This document shows, in pieces, positions 8,930 through 17,683 of a stretch of 64,000 nt of DNA; positions within the stretch are counted from its first letter, which is position 1, and each line of letters starts with the position of its first letter. Source of the DNA: Methylophaga sp. UBA3192 (GTDB lineage: Bacteria > Pseudomonadota > Gammaproteobacteria > Nitrosococcales > Methylophagaceae); the NCBI GenBank assembly GCA_002363955.1, contig DEXE01000009.1:1-64000 (forward strand), given 5' to 3'. The position numbers and the translations under genes are program-made. The notes under the pieces were generated by a model that was not told the DNA's origin, made no database searches, and was given only the letters and a program-made list of their open reading frames with translations.

Positions 8930-11073
8930 TCAGGGGACTCAGCTCAGGAACTGCACCGTATTTTTCACTGGCCTTGCTACTGTTAGTTCTGGCCTATTTA
9001 CTCAGTGCGGCAACTCAGGATACCTCACGACTCAGTGACTTGTTTCTCTATATTTTCGGGCTGGGGCTGGTGTGCCTTTTATTGCTGGCCGGAATTCTGG
9101 CCCGTGGGTTATATCGGCTTTACCGGGATTTTAAACGCAAAGCACCGGGTTCCCGACTCACACTGAAACTGGTCAGTTTGTTTGTATTATTAATCGTCGG
9201 CTCAACCAGTATTGTTTACGGATTCTCTGTCCACTTCCTGCAACGCGGCATTAACAGCTGGTTTGATGTAAAAGTTGAGCAAGCTCTGGAAGATTCTCTT
9301 GAGTTAAGCCGCAGCGCTTTTGGTATACGTATGCGTACTTTACTGCGACAGACACGAATGATGGCGGGTGTATTATCAGAATTGCCAGACACCCGTCTGA
9401 CCAATAGTCTGCGAGAGCTGGTGCAATTGAGTGGCGCCCTGGAAATCAGTATCTGGAATATGAGTGGACAACTAGTGGTTTCCAGCATTGAAAACCCGGC
9501 CATTTTTCTTCCCCAAGGTCCTGATGAATCGATTGTGCGCCGTTTGCAGCAAGGCGAAGACTATATAGGTCTGGATCCAGCAGCAAATGATGAACTGGAA
9601 TTACGGGCTGCAGTAATGTTACCGCGTAAATCGATTCTGGCCGAAGAACGGTTTTTACATGTGGCTTTTCCGGTCAATGAACACTTGAGCTCCCTGGGCA
9701 AAAATGTTCAGGATGCCTACACTGATTACAAAGAGCTGAGCTATTTACGCAAACCGTTAGTCACCATATTCACCCTGACACTGAGCCTGATAGTATTTTT
9801 GACCATGCTTGCTTCAATCTGGTTTGCAGTATGGATTTCAAGACGTATGGTTCAGCCGCTACAGGAATTGGCTGCAGGAACCCAGGCCGTCGCTTCTGGT
9901 AACTACAATATGCAATTAACCGCATCCGGACATGATGAGATCGGTTTTCTGGTACGTTCATTTAATCAGATGACGCAACGCCTGACGCAAGCCAGAAATG
10001 CCTCCGATAGAAGCCATCGGTTACTGGAACAGCAAACCAGTTACCTGACGACAGTACTTGGCAGCCTGTCAAGCGGTGTTATTACCATTGATAACGATCT
10101 GTATTTGCGTACCGCCAATGTCGCCAGCAGTAAAATACTTGGCGTGAACTTGCAGCAACGATTGGAAAGCTCTCTGGATACATTGGGCAAAATCAATGAC
10201 AACCTGCATAGCTTTTCCCTGTTAATACAAAACTACACATTCAAATCAGTTGCCTGGCAACAGCAGATAGAACTGCAACAAACCAAGGGACGTCAAACAC
10301 TGATGTGTCACGGCACCCCTTTACCGGCTGACACGGGCTGGGTTATCGTGTTTGATGATATAACGACATTGCTTCAGGCACAGCGAAATGCAGCATGGGG
10401 CGAAGTGGCCAGACGTCTGGCACACGAAATCAAAAATCCGTTAACCCCAATCCAATTATCTGCCGAGCGCTTACAACACAAGTACGCTTCATTAGTGCCA
10501 CCGGATCAAACAGAGACATTACAAAAACTCACTGATACGATCGTGCAACAGGTTGAAGCCATGAAAGATATGGTCAACGAGTTTTCGGATTATGCCCGCA
10601 GTCCCGGATTACAGCTGGAAAAAGTCTCCATCGGCGAATTACTCAGAGAAGTATTGACCCTGTATCAAAGTCATTCCAATCATCAATTCACTTTACTGAA
10701 CAGTCCAACAGAGATTCCTATCAGGCTTGATAAAAACCGGATGCGACAGGTATTCCACAATTTACTGAAAAATGCCATTGAAGCCAGTGAAGAAGCGGAC
10801 AAAGCTGTGGATATTGTGATCAGTTATCACGTTATCATTCAGCAACATATGCCGTGGTTGGAAATTACCATTAATGATCAGGGGCCGGGTTTTCCCCAGG
10901 AAATGATCGATAAACTGTTCGAGCCATACGCTACCACTAAAATCAAAGGCACCGGGCTGGGACTGGCAATAGTTAAAAAAATCATCGAAGAACATGGCGG
11001 GGATGTTTGGGCAGAAAACCTTAACCCCGAAGGAGCAGGTATAATAATCCGGCTACCACTGGAGGAAGATTAG
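8914..11073 (+). CDS. ntrY: NtrY-type membrane sensor histidine kinase
   Basis: A 719-aa sensor kinase. Three hydrophobic segments lie near the N-terminus (about 15-35, 42-68, 85-105), then an extracytoplasmic sensor region, another membrane segment at about 285-310, a HAMP domain (RRMVQPLQELAAGTQAVASG), a PAS-like domain, the phospho-acceptor box RLAHEIKNPLTPIQLS, and an ATPase domain (HNLLKNAIEA, NDQGPGFP, GTGLGLAIVKKI). It overlaps the DUF4390 gene by 16 bp and precedes its response regulator by 2 bp. Signals and targets are not visible from sequence; NtrY/NtrX homologues in other bacteria act in nitrogen, redox or envelope control. Confidence 0.9.
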   Translation: MAFQLIRGLSSGTAPYFSLALLLLVLAYLLSAATQDTSRLSDLFLYIFGLGLVCLLLLAGILARGLYRLYRDFKRKAPGSRLTLKLVSLFVLLIVGSTSIVYGFSVHFLQRGINSWFDVKVEQALEDSLELSRSAFGIRMRTLLRQTRMMAGVLSELPDTRLTNSLRELVQLSGALEISIWNMSGQLVVSSIENPAIFLPQGPDESIVRRLQQGEDYIGLDPAANDELELRAAVMLPRKSILAEERFLHVAFPVNEHLSSLGKNVQDAYTDYKELSYLRKPLVTIFTLTLSLIVFLTMLASIWFAVWISRRMVQPLQELAAGTQAVASGNYNMQLTASGHDEIGFLVRSFNQMTQRLTQARNASDRSHRLLEQQTSYLTTVLGSLSSGVITIDNDLYLRTANVASSKILGVNLQQRLESSLDTLGKINDNLHSFSLLIQNYTFKSVAWQQQIELQQTKGRQTLMCHGTPLPADTGWVIVFDDITTLLQAQRNAAWGEVARRLAHEIKNPLTPIQLSAERLQHKYASLVPPDQTETLQKLTDTIVQQVEAMKDMVNEFSDYARSPGLQLEKVSIGELLREVLTLYQSHSNHQFTLLNSPTEIPIRLDKNRMRQVFHNLLKNAIEASEEADKAVDIVISYHVIIQQHMPWLEITINDQGPGFPQEMIDKLFEPYATTKIKGTGLGLAIVKKIIEEHGGDVWAENLNPEGAGIIIRLPLEED

Positions 11074-11075
11074 GC

Positions 11076-12350
11076 GTGAGTACTGAAAAACCACTTATTT
11101 TAGTTGTAGATGATGAGCCTGATATCCGTGAGCTCATTAAAGATATTCTCGAAGATGAAGCCTACAGGGTCATCACGGCAAGTAATGGTGAGGAAGCGCG
11201 TCTGATCTTTACCCAAAAACAGCCACAACTGGTGTTGCTGGATATCTGGATGCCTGATGTAGACGGTATCAGCTTGCTGAAGGAATTTAAGCAACAAAAT
11301 ACAGGTGTCACCATTGTTATGATGTCAGGGCATGGCACTATCGAAACGGCCGTAGAGGCTACCCGCTCCGGTGCCAGTGATTTTATTGAAAAACCCTTAT
11401 CCATGGCGAAATTACTCCGTGCAGTGGAATTAGCCATTGAGAACCGTGCAAAACAGGCTGCTCAGCGTTATGAGTTTGCTTTAGAACCGGTCGGTAAAAG
11501 TGCCAAAATGGCGCAGCTGCGTGAACAGGCCGAACGTGTTGCCGGGCATGAAATGCCGATATTACTGATTGGCGAAGGTGGCACAGGGAAACATTGTTTT
11601 GCCTATTATCTGCACAGATTAGGCTTATATAACAACGGGAAATTCATTGAGTTCAGTCCCGAAAGCTTCCCGCTTGATAGCCACAAATTGATTTCACTGG
11701 CTCAGAACAACACGATCTATATCAATGATGTCGCTTTACTCAGTGACGAAGCCCAAGCTTTGCTATTGCACTTGCTGGAAAGTGGTCGTCTCAGAGAATG
11801 CCAGTTGATTTGTGCCACCCAGCAGGGACTGGACAAGGTTATTGCTCGTGGAGACTTCAGTGAAGGTCTGTTTTATCAACTTAATACCATCACGTTACAA
11901 TTACCCGCATTACGGGACCATGTTGAAGATATACCCGAACTGGTGCATTTCTTTGTTGATCAGCAGACCTCACAGGCGGATTTGCCCTATCGCCGTTTTA
12001 CCGTAGCGGCTCAGAACCGCTTACGAAATTATGCCTGGCCAGGCAATGTACTGGAATTAAAAAATGTCATTCAACGGTTGTTGGTATTTGGCGATTCTGA
12101 TGATATTGATGTCGATGATGTGGAAGCGGCTTTGCTGGCCGAGCAACCACCCCAGGCGGATGACGTAACCGGTATCAACTTTGATCAACCCTTGCGTGAG
12201 GCACGCGAACAATTTGAACGGATTTATTTACTGCAGAAACTGCAGGAAACCGATGGCAACGTGGGCAAAGCCGCTAAATTAGCCGGTATGGAACGCACCC
12301 ATCTGTACCGGAAGTTACGGGCGCTGGGCATTGATAGTAAACAAGTTTAA
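11076..12350 (+). CDS. ntrX: NtrX-type response regulator with degenerate sigma54 AAA+ domain
   Basis: A 424-aa response regulator starting at GTG, with GGAGG upstream. The receiver domain has acidic residues 12-13, phospho-acceptor Asp56, Ser84 and Lys106. The central AAA+ domain keeps Walker A (GEGGTGKH, 166-173), but only about 40 residues separate it from the Walker B-like TIYINDV (213-219). The GAFTGA loop that contacts sigma54 is therefore missing, and the usual DE pair is replaced by ND. A Fis-type HTH closes the protein (NVGKAAKLAGMERTHLYRKL). It probably binds DNA without being a classic sigma54 activator. Confidence 0.88.
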   Translation: MSTEKPLILVVDDEPDIRELIKDILEDEAYRVITASNGEEARLIFTQKQPQLVLLDIWMPDVDGISLLKEFKQQNTGVTIVMMSGHGTIETAVEATRSGASDFIEKPLSMAKLLRAVELAIENRAKQAAQRYEFALEPVGKSAKMAQLREQAERVAGHEMPILLIGEGGTGKHCFAYYLHRLGLYNNGKFIEFSPESFPLDSHKLISLAQNNTIYINDVALLSDEAQALLLHLLESGRLRECQLICATQQGLDKVIARGDFSEGLFYQLNTITLQLPALRDHVEDIPELVHFFVDQQTSQADLPYRRFTVAAQNRLRNYAWPGNVLELKNVIQRLLVFGDSDDIDVDDVEAALLAEQPPQADDVTGINFDQPLREAREQFERIYLLQKLQETDGNVGKAAKLAGMERTHLYRKLRALGIDSKQV

Positions 12351-12359
12351 GGATTTGCA

Positions 12360-13733
12360 ATGAAGATTCTAATCCTCGGCGCTGGACAGGTTGGTGCCTC
12401 CGTTGCAGCTACTCTCGCCCGTGAGGATGATGACATTACCTTAGTTGATACAGACGCCAATAGTCTGCATAAACTTCAGGATCATTACGATATTCGTACT
12501 ATTCAAGGTCTTGCTTCGCATCCGGCCGTATTAGAACGAGCAGGAGCGGCTGATGCCGATCTGGTGCTGGCTGTGACCAATAGTGACGAAACCAATATGG
12601 TGGCTTGCCAGATATGTCATACGCTGTATAACACACCCACCAAAATTGCCCGGATTCGTGCTCCTGAATATCTTACAAAACCAGAACTTTTCAACAATGA
12701 AGCCATTGCTATTGATGTGCTGATCAGTCCTGAACAGCTGGTCACCGACTACATTGAAAGATTAATCAGTCATCCTAATGCCCTGCAGGTTCTGGACTTT
12801 GCTGATGGCCTGGTGCAACTGGTTGCTGTCCGAGCTTTTCATGGGGGGCCTTTAGTCGGTAATCCGCTGCGCGAACTACGAAAACATATTCCAAAAACCG
12901 AAACCCGGGTGGCGGCAATCTTCCGTAATGGCAAAGCCATCCTGCCGGAAGCCGAAACCGTCATCGAAGCGGATGATGAAGTATTTTTTATCGCCGCCAG
13001 CAAAGATATCCGCTCGGTGATGGCCGAATTACGACGACTGGAAAAACCGTATAAACGCATCATGCTGGCCGGTGGTGGCAATATCGGTATCCGGTTGGCC
13101 AGAGCGCTGGAAAACGACTATCAGATCAAAATCATCGAAGCCAATAGCGATCGGGCAGATTATTTATCAGAAGAATTATCCAAAAGTATCGTCCTGTTAG
13201 GCGATGTCGCCAATGAAGAGTTATTACTCGAAGAAGAAATTGATAAGGTGGACTTATTCTGCGCACTGACCAATGATGATGAAGCCAATATCTTATCGGC
13301 AATGCTGGCGAAGCGCCTGGGTGCCCGCAAAGTATTGTCATTAATCAATCGTGCCGCGTATGTGGATCTGGTTGAAAGCGGCACCATTGATATTGCACTG
13401 TCTCCCCAGCAAGCCACAATCGGCAGCCTGCTCGCCCATATTCGGCGTGGTGATATTGTAGCGGTGCATTCCTTGCGCCGTGGCGCTGCTGAGGCTTTGG
13501 AAGCCATTGCTCATGGCGATAAAGGTTCTTCCATGGTAGTTGGCCGACGCATTGATGAAATTGATTTGCCACCGGGCACCTCTATTGGCGCAATCGTTCG
13601 CGGTGAAGAAGTTATTATTGCTCACCGAAACACCATGATTGAAGCAGAAGATCATGTCATTCTGTTTTTAACCAATAAACGCTACATCAAAGAAGTTGAA
13701 CGCTTATTCCAGGTCGGGTTCACCTTCTTTTAA
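12360..13733 (+). CDS. trkA: Trk potassium uptake regulatory protein TrkA
   Basis: A cytoplasmic NAD(H)-binding gating subunit of the Trk K+ channel. Two tandem RCK units are visible, each with a Rossmann glycine motif: GAGQVGASVAATL at residues 7-19 and GGGNIGIRLARAL around 240, each followed by a TrkA_C domain. 457 aa matches E. coli TrkA. The membrane subunit TrkH is not in the window. The position after rsmB and ntrYX is conserved in related genomes. Confidence 0.97.
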   Translation: MKILILGAGQVGASVAATLAREDDDITLVDTDANSLHKLQDHYDIRTIQGLASHPAVLERAGAADADLVLAVTNSDETNMVACQICHTLYNTPTKIARIRAPEYLTKPELFNNEAIAIDVLISPEQLVTDYIERLISHPNALQVLDFADGLVQLVAVRAFHGGPLVGNPLRELRKHIPKTETRVAAIFRNGKAILPEAETVIEADDEVFFIAASKDIRSVMAELRRLEKPYKRIMLAGGGNIGIRLARALENDYQIKIIEANSDRADYLSEELSKSIVLLGDVANEELLLEEEIDKVDLFCALTNDDEANILSAMLAKRLGARKVLSLINRAAYVDLVESGTIDIALSPQQATIGSLLAHIRRGDIVAVHSLRRGAAEALEAIAHGDKGSSMVVGRRIDEIDLPPGTSIGAIVRGEEVIIAHRNTMIEAEDHVILFLTNKRYIKEVERLFQVGFTFF

Positions 13734-13737
13734 TCTT

Positions 13738-14295
13738 ATGTCCTATTCACTTAAACATCATTTTCTGATCGCCATGCCAACCCTGATAGACAGTTTTTTC
13801 TATCATTCAGTGGTGTATCTATGTGAACACGATGAAGAAGGTGCAATGGGCTTAATCATAAACCGTCCCACCCGAATCATGATGCAAGAGCTACTTAACC
13901 ACCTGCAAATCACCAATACTTCCGAATGGGCTAGCAACACCGCCGTTTTGTTTGGTGGTCCAGTGCAAAAAGATCAGGGTATGGTGGTGCATGATGGTGG
14001 GGAACAATGGAAAAATACCCTTAAGATATCCGAGCAAACATTTTTAACCACTTCCAGCGATATCCTGCAATCATTAGGCACCCAGAACGGGCCGCCACAT
14101 TCAATAGTCACTTTGGGTTATGCTGCATGGGAAGCCGGTCAACTGGAACAGGAAATAGCGGAAAACAGCTGGCTGACCGTGCAGGCGACCCCTGAACTGC
14201 TATATCAAACGCCCGCAGAGGAACGCTGGCATGCGGCAGCTAAATTACTGGGCATCGACATCAATCTGATGTCTAATACAACTGGTCATGCATGA
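13738..14295 (+). CDS. yqgE: UPF0301 / YqgE-AlgH family protein
   Basis: A 185-aa cytoplasmic protein with the family signatures HHFLIAMPTL, SVVYLCEHDEEGAMGLIINRP and LFGGPV. Its biochemical role is unknown. I placed the start at ATG 13738, just after the trkA stop, because the conserved family begins with the LKHHFLIAMP segment; the longer frame beginning inside trkA is unlikely. It overlaps ruvX by ATGA, the usual pairing. Confidence 0.93.
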   Translation: MSYSLKHHFLIAMPTLIDSFFYHSVVYLCEHDEEGAMGLIINRPTRIMMQELLNHLQITNTSEWASNTAVLFGGPVQKDQGMVVHDGGEQWKNTLKISEQTFLTTSSDILQSLGTQNGPPHSIVTLGYAAWEAGQLEQEIAENSWLTVQATPELLYQTPAEERWHAAAKLLGIDINLMSNTTGHA

Positions 14296-14711
14296 ATTCT
14301 GAGAAAAATATACTCGGTTTTGATTTTGGCATGAAAAGCATAGGTGTTGCGGTCGGTCATCAATTAACCAACACGGCCAGAGGCATTGCCGCTTTATCCG
14401 CCCGTGATGGCATTCCGGATTGGGATAGCATCGCTAATTTAATTAAGGAGTGGCAGCCTGGTCTTATTGTGGTTGGCTTGCCGCTGAATATGGATGGCAC
14501 CGAACAGTTAATGACCGCCGCCGCCAGAAAATTTGGCAACCGGATGAACAATCGTTTTAATATTCCGGTGGCCTGGCAGGATGAACGCCTGACAACCTTT
14601 GAAGCACTCGATCAAATGGGAATACGCAGTAAAATGCAGTCCGATAAACGCAGCGATGTCGATAAACTTTCGGCTCAAATTATTCTTCAATCATGGCTGG
14701 ACCAACAATGA
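14292..14711 (+). CDS. ruvX: Holliday-junction resolvase-like RuvX/YqgF
   Basis: A 139-aa RNase H-fold nuclease of the YqgF family, implicated in 16S rRNA 5'-end maturation and in junction resolution. Key segments are LGFDFGMKSIGVAVG (first Asp), IVVGLPLNMDG, WQDERLTTFEA and the acidic SDVDKLSAQ near the C-terminus. ATGA overlaps link it to yqgE upstream and pyrR downstream, so translation of these genes is probably coupled. Confidence 0.95.
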   Translation: MNSEKNILGFDFGMKSIGVAVGHQLTNTARGIAALSARDGIPDWDSIANLIKEWQPGLIVVGLPLNMDGTEQLMTAAARKFGNRMNNRFNIPVAWQDERLTTFEALDQMGIRSKMQSDKRSDVDKLSAQIILQSWLDQQ

Positions 14712-15238
14712 CAATGCCCCAAACCACAGCGGAAATTCAAAGTCTGCTAGAAGAGATGGCTGAATCCATACGTGATGATCTCGCCGACAAAGATCCGTTG
14801 CTGATCGGAATCCATACCGGTGGCGTCTGGGTCGCAAAAGCCTTGCAGAACATTCTTGGCGAAGACTTTTTTGATGCGCCGCTTGGCACCCTGAATATTG
14901 CCTATTATCGTGATGATTTCACTCGCATCGGCATGCATCCTCAGGTTTCGCCTTCCGATCTGCCCTTTGAAGTAGACAATCGCCATCTGGTGTTAGTAGA
15001 TGATATTTTTTACAGTGGTCGCACAACACGGGCTGCGCTGAATGAAATTTTTGATTATGGTCGTCCAGCGAGCGTGACGTTAGCCGTGCTGATTGAACGG
15101 GATGGTCGTGAATTACCCATCCGTCCGGATATTGTTGGGGCCTCTGTTATTTTACCCCGCAATCAACATTTAAAACTTCGTAACCGCGATGGTTTGCAAC
15201 TGGAAACACGCGCAGCAGGAGCGCTGCATGCCGAGTAA
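14708..15238 (+). CDS. pyrR: PyrR, pyrimidine regulator / uracil phosphoribosyltransferase
   Basis: A PRTase-fold protein of about 176 aa with the PRPP-binding motif LVDDIFYSGRTTRAALN. In other bacteria PyrR binds pyr mRNA and has uracil phosphoribosyltransferase activity. The ATG at 14708 overlaps the ruvX stop; the start at 14693 would add five residues and is less likely. It sits directly before pyrB. I see no convincing PyrR anti-antiterminator hairpin upstream, so whether it regulates in this organism is open. Confidence 0.93.
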   Translation: MTMPQTTAEIQSLLEEMAESIRDDLADKDPLLIGIHTGGVWVAKALQNILGEDFFDAPLGTLNIAYYRDDFTRIGMHPQVSPSDLPFEVDNRHLVLVDDIFYSGRTTRAALNEIFDYGRPASVTLAVLIERDGRELPIRPDIVGASVILPRNQHLKLRNRDGLQLETRAAGALHAE

Positions 15239-16199
15239 TCAACTGACAGAAGGTGGCCAATTGCGGCATTTTCTGACGATTGAAGGTCTGAAACGCCCAT
15301 TACTGACAGAAATCATGGATCGGGCTGAGCAGTTTTCCAGTATCAGCCATCGCCAGGTAAAAAAAGTCCCATTGCTACGTGGCAAAACCATTATCAATTT
15401 ATTTTTTGAAAACAGTACACGCACCCGTTCAACCTTTGAGTTAGCTGCCAAACGTCTTTCAGCCGATGTGATGAACTTTAATATCAGCACCTCTGCAACC
15501 TCTAAAGGTGAAAGCCTCCTCGACACACTGCATAACCTTGAAGCCATGCACACGGATATGTTTGTGGTTCGCCATGATCAAAGTGGTGCAGCAGAGTTTA
15601 TTGCCCAACATGTCGCACCGCATGTCAGTGTTATCAACGCAGGCGATGGCTGTCATGCTCACCCCACTCAGGCCATGCTGGATATGTTTACTATCCGCCG
15701 CCATAAACAGGATTTTGCCAACCTTCGCGTGGCAATAATCGGCGATATTCTGCACTCGCGGGTAGCCCGCTCACAAATTCAGGCGCTAGCCACACTTGGT
15801 GTAGGTGAGATCCGCGTTATTGGTCCACAGACGTTATTACCGCGTGAGAGCCAAACACTGGGTGTGCATGTTTATCATGACATGGCTGCGGGTCTTGAGG
15901 GTGTAGATGTGGTCATTACCTTACGCTTACAGCTTGAACGTATGCAAGGCGCTTTATTACCCAGTGCACGGGAATATTTCCGCTGCTATGGGCTGACCGA
16001 AGAAAAACTTAAATATGCAAAGCCGGACGCCATTGTCATGCATCCCGGCCCGATCAATCGTGGTGTTGAAATAGCCTCGTCAGTTGCCGATGGGCCACAA
16101 TCAGTGATTCTTGAGCAGGTAACCCACGGTATCGCCATTCGCATGGCGGTGATGTCGATGGCCCTGGCCAGTCAATCAGAACAGGCAGAAGTCGAATAA
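15228..16199 (+). CDS. pyrB: Aspartate carbamoyltransferase catalytic subunit
   Basis: Condenses carbamoyl phosphate and aspartate, the first committed pyrimidine step. The carbamoyl-phosphate loop FFENSTRTRSTFELAAKRL is intact, as are MHPGPINRGVEI and the middle HPTQAMLDMFTI. The ATG at 15228 follows AGGAG and overlaps the pyrR stop. About 323 aa, somewhat longer than the E. coli subunit, as in Pseudomonas-type ATCases that assemble with a dihydroorotase-like partner, encoded next. Confidence 0.97.
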   Translation: MPSNQLTEGGQLRHFLTIEGLKRPLLTEIMDRAEQFSSISHRQVKKVPLLRGKTIINLFFENSTRTRSTFELAAKRLSADVMNFNISTSATSKGESLLDTLHNLEAMHTDMFVVRHDQSGAAEFIAQHVAPHVSVINAGDGCHAHPTQAMLDMFTIRRHKQDFANLRVAIIGDILHSRVARSQIQALATLGVGEIRVIGPQTLLPRESQTLGVHVYHDMAAGLEGVDVVITLRLQLERMQGALLPSAREYFRCYGLTEEKLKYAKPDAIVMHPGPINRGVEIASSVADGPQSVILEQVTHGIAIRMAVMSMALASQSEQAEVE

Positions 16200-17482
16200 T
16201 GAAGATTTGTATTCAAAATGGTCGTGTCATAGACCCTGCCAGCCAACTTGATATCGATCACAATGTTTACATCGAAGATGGCCGCATCATTGCCATCGCT
16301 GAAGAGTTGCCAGACTTTGATGCCGATATCGAAATTGATGCCTATAACAAAATCGTCTGTCCCGGCCTGGTCGACCTGAGTGCCCGGTTACGTGAACCCG
16401 GACAGGAGCATACTGCCACCATTGAGAGTGAAACCCGTGCTGCTGCTGCAGGAGGGATCACCACATTGGCCGTTCCACCTGATACCGATCCAGTAATCGA
16501 TAATCCAGCAGTAGTTGAATTGATCGAGGATCGAGCAAAAAAGGCCGGCCGCACGATGGTGCTCACCGTAGGTGCATTGACCCAAAAACTGAATGGCGAA
16601 CTGCTGGCAGAAATGGCCGCGTTAAAAGCAGCGGGCTGTGTGGGGGTCAGTAATGGCGTGACCGAAATTAAAAATACCGTAGTCTGGCGCCGTGCACTTG
16701 AATATGCTGCTACGCTGGACTTGACTGTATTTATTAACCCCGCTGATCCCTGGTTACAAAAACAGGGCTGCGTGCATGAAGGAACGGTCAGTGCCAGATT
16801 AGGTTTATCCGGTATCCCGGAAAGTGCGGAAACCATTGCCGTAAGTCGGGACTTAATTCTGATTGAACAAACCGGAGTGCGTGCTCACTTTCACAGTATC
16901 TCTACAGGAAAAGCGGTCAAACTTATTCGCGAAGCACAAGAGCGTGGCTTACCTGTTACTGCTGATGTCAGCGCCCATCACTTACATCTTTGTGAACATG
17001 ATCTGGGAAATTACGACAGTTTCAGTCATGTGATGCCACCCTTACGAAGCGTACGGGATCGCGAACAGTTAAAACAAGGCTTACGTGATGGAGTCATTCA
17101 AGCGGTCTCTTCTCATCATCAGCCGCTGGATGCCGATGCCAAATTAGGTCCGTTTGCCGAAACCCTGCCGGGCCTTTCGGCACTGGAAACCCTATTACCG
17201 CTGACACTCAAGCTGGTAGAAGATGATGAAATCACCCTGCATCAGGCTATTGCCAGTCTGACCTGTCAGCCAGCCGCTATTCTGGGTATTGAAGCAGGAC
17301 AACTCAAAGCCGGTGCCAGTGCTGATATCTGTATTATTGATGCGGATGTACAATATGACTGTCAGCCCTCCGAATTTGTCAGTGCCGGAAAAAACAGCCC
17401 TTTTGGCGGGTGGTTGTTTCAGCATCAGGTCAGCCATACGCTGTTTCAGGGTAAACTCGTTTATCAGCGCCAGCCCAACTAG
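16199..17482 (+). CDS. pyrX: Non-catalytic dihydroorotase homologue (PyrC'/PyrX)
   Basis: A 427-aa amidohydrolase-fold protein that aligns with dihydroorotase but lacks the metal site. Where active enzymes have DxHxHxR, this reads VDLSARLREPG, with Ser61 and Arg63 in place of both His. The late catalytic Asp of the usual SSDHAPH box is also gone (SSHHQPL). In Pseudomonas such inactive subunits are needed to assemble the ATCase dodecamer, and I infer the same here. Its ATG overlaps the pyrB stop by one base. A functional pyrC must lie elsewhere in the genome. Confidence 0.92.
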   Translation: MKICIQNGRVIDPASQLDIDHNVYIEDGRIIAIAEELPDFDADIEIDAYNKIVCPGLVDLSARLREPGQEHTATIESETRAAAAGGITTLAVPPDTDPVIDNPAVVELIEDRAKKAGRTMVLTVGALTQKLNGELLAEMAALKAAGCVGVSNGVTEIKNTVVWRRALEYAATLDLTVFINPADPWLQKQGCVHEGTVSARLGLSGIPESAETIAVSRDLILIEQTGVRAHFHSISTGKAVKLIREAQERGLPVTADVSAHHLHLCEHDLGNYDSFSHVMPPLRSVRDREQLKQGLRDGVIQAVSSHHQPLDADAKLGPFAETLPGLSALETLLPLTLKLVEDDEITLHQAIASLTCQPAAILGIEAGQLKAGASADICIIDADVQYDCQPSEFVSAGKNSPFGGWLFQHQVSHTLFQGKLVYQRQPN

Positions 17483-17501
17483 CCCATGCGGAGTCTTTAA
17501 A

Positions 17502-17678
17502 ATGACAATTATGCGTTATTGTTTTCGAGTTCTTGGTTTGCTCGCATTTACTGTACTGTTTTCAGCCTGTACTCCTGAAATTGGTTCAGATGAATGGTGT
17601 GTGCATATGAAAGAGAAGCCCAAAGGTGACTGGACAGCAAATGAAGCCGGTGCTTATGCGGAACATTGTCTGCTCTGA
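17502..17678 (+). CDS. DUF3012 small lipoprotein
   Basis: A 58-aa protein with a signal segment and lipobox (FTVLFSACTPEIG), predicted to be lipidated at that Cys. The mature part (GSDEWCVHMKEKPKGDWTAN...AYAEHC) matches the DUF3012 family of tiny lipoproteins with three conserved Cys and a KPKGDWT core. Function is unknown. GGAG lies 8 nt before ATG 17502. It is only 19 bp after pyrX and may share its transcript. It stands apart from pyrX as a separate short gene. Confidence 0.8.
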   Translation: MTIMRYCFRVLGLLAFTVLFSACTPEIGSDEWCVHMKEKPKGDWTANEAGAYAEHCLL

Positions 17679-17683
17679 CTATC

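Noticed and set aside
14600..14720. PyrR-type attenuator before pyrR/pyrB
   Set aside because: The genes overlap, leaving no leader. I saw no terminator/antiterminator pair upstream of pyrR.
16342..16836. 164-codon frame antisense to pyrX, and similar long antisense frames inside topA, dprA, trkA and hisF
   Set aside because: Each lies wholly within a strongly supported gene on the other strand and has no family similarity or ribosome-binding site.
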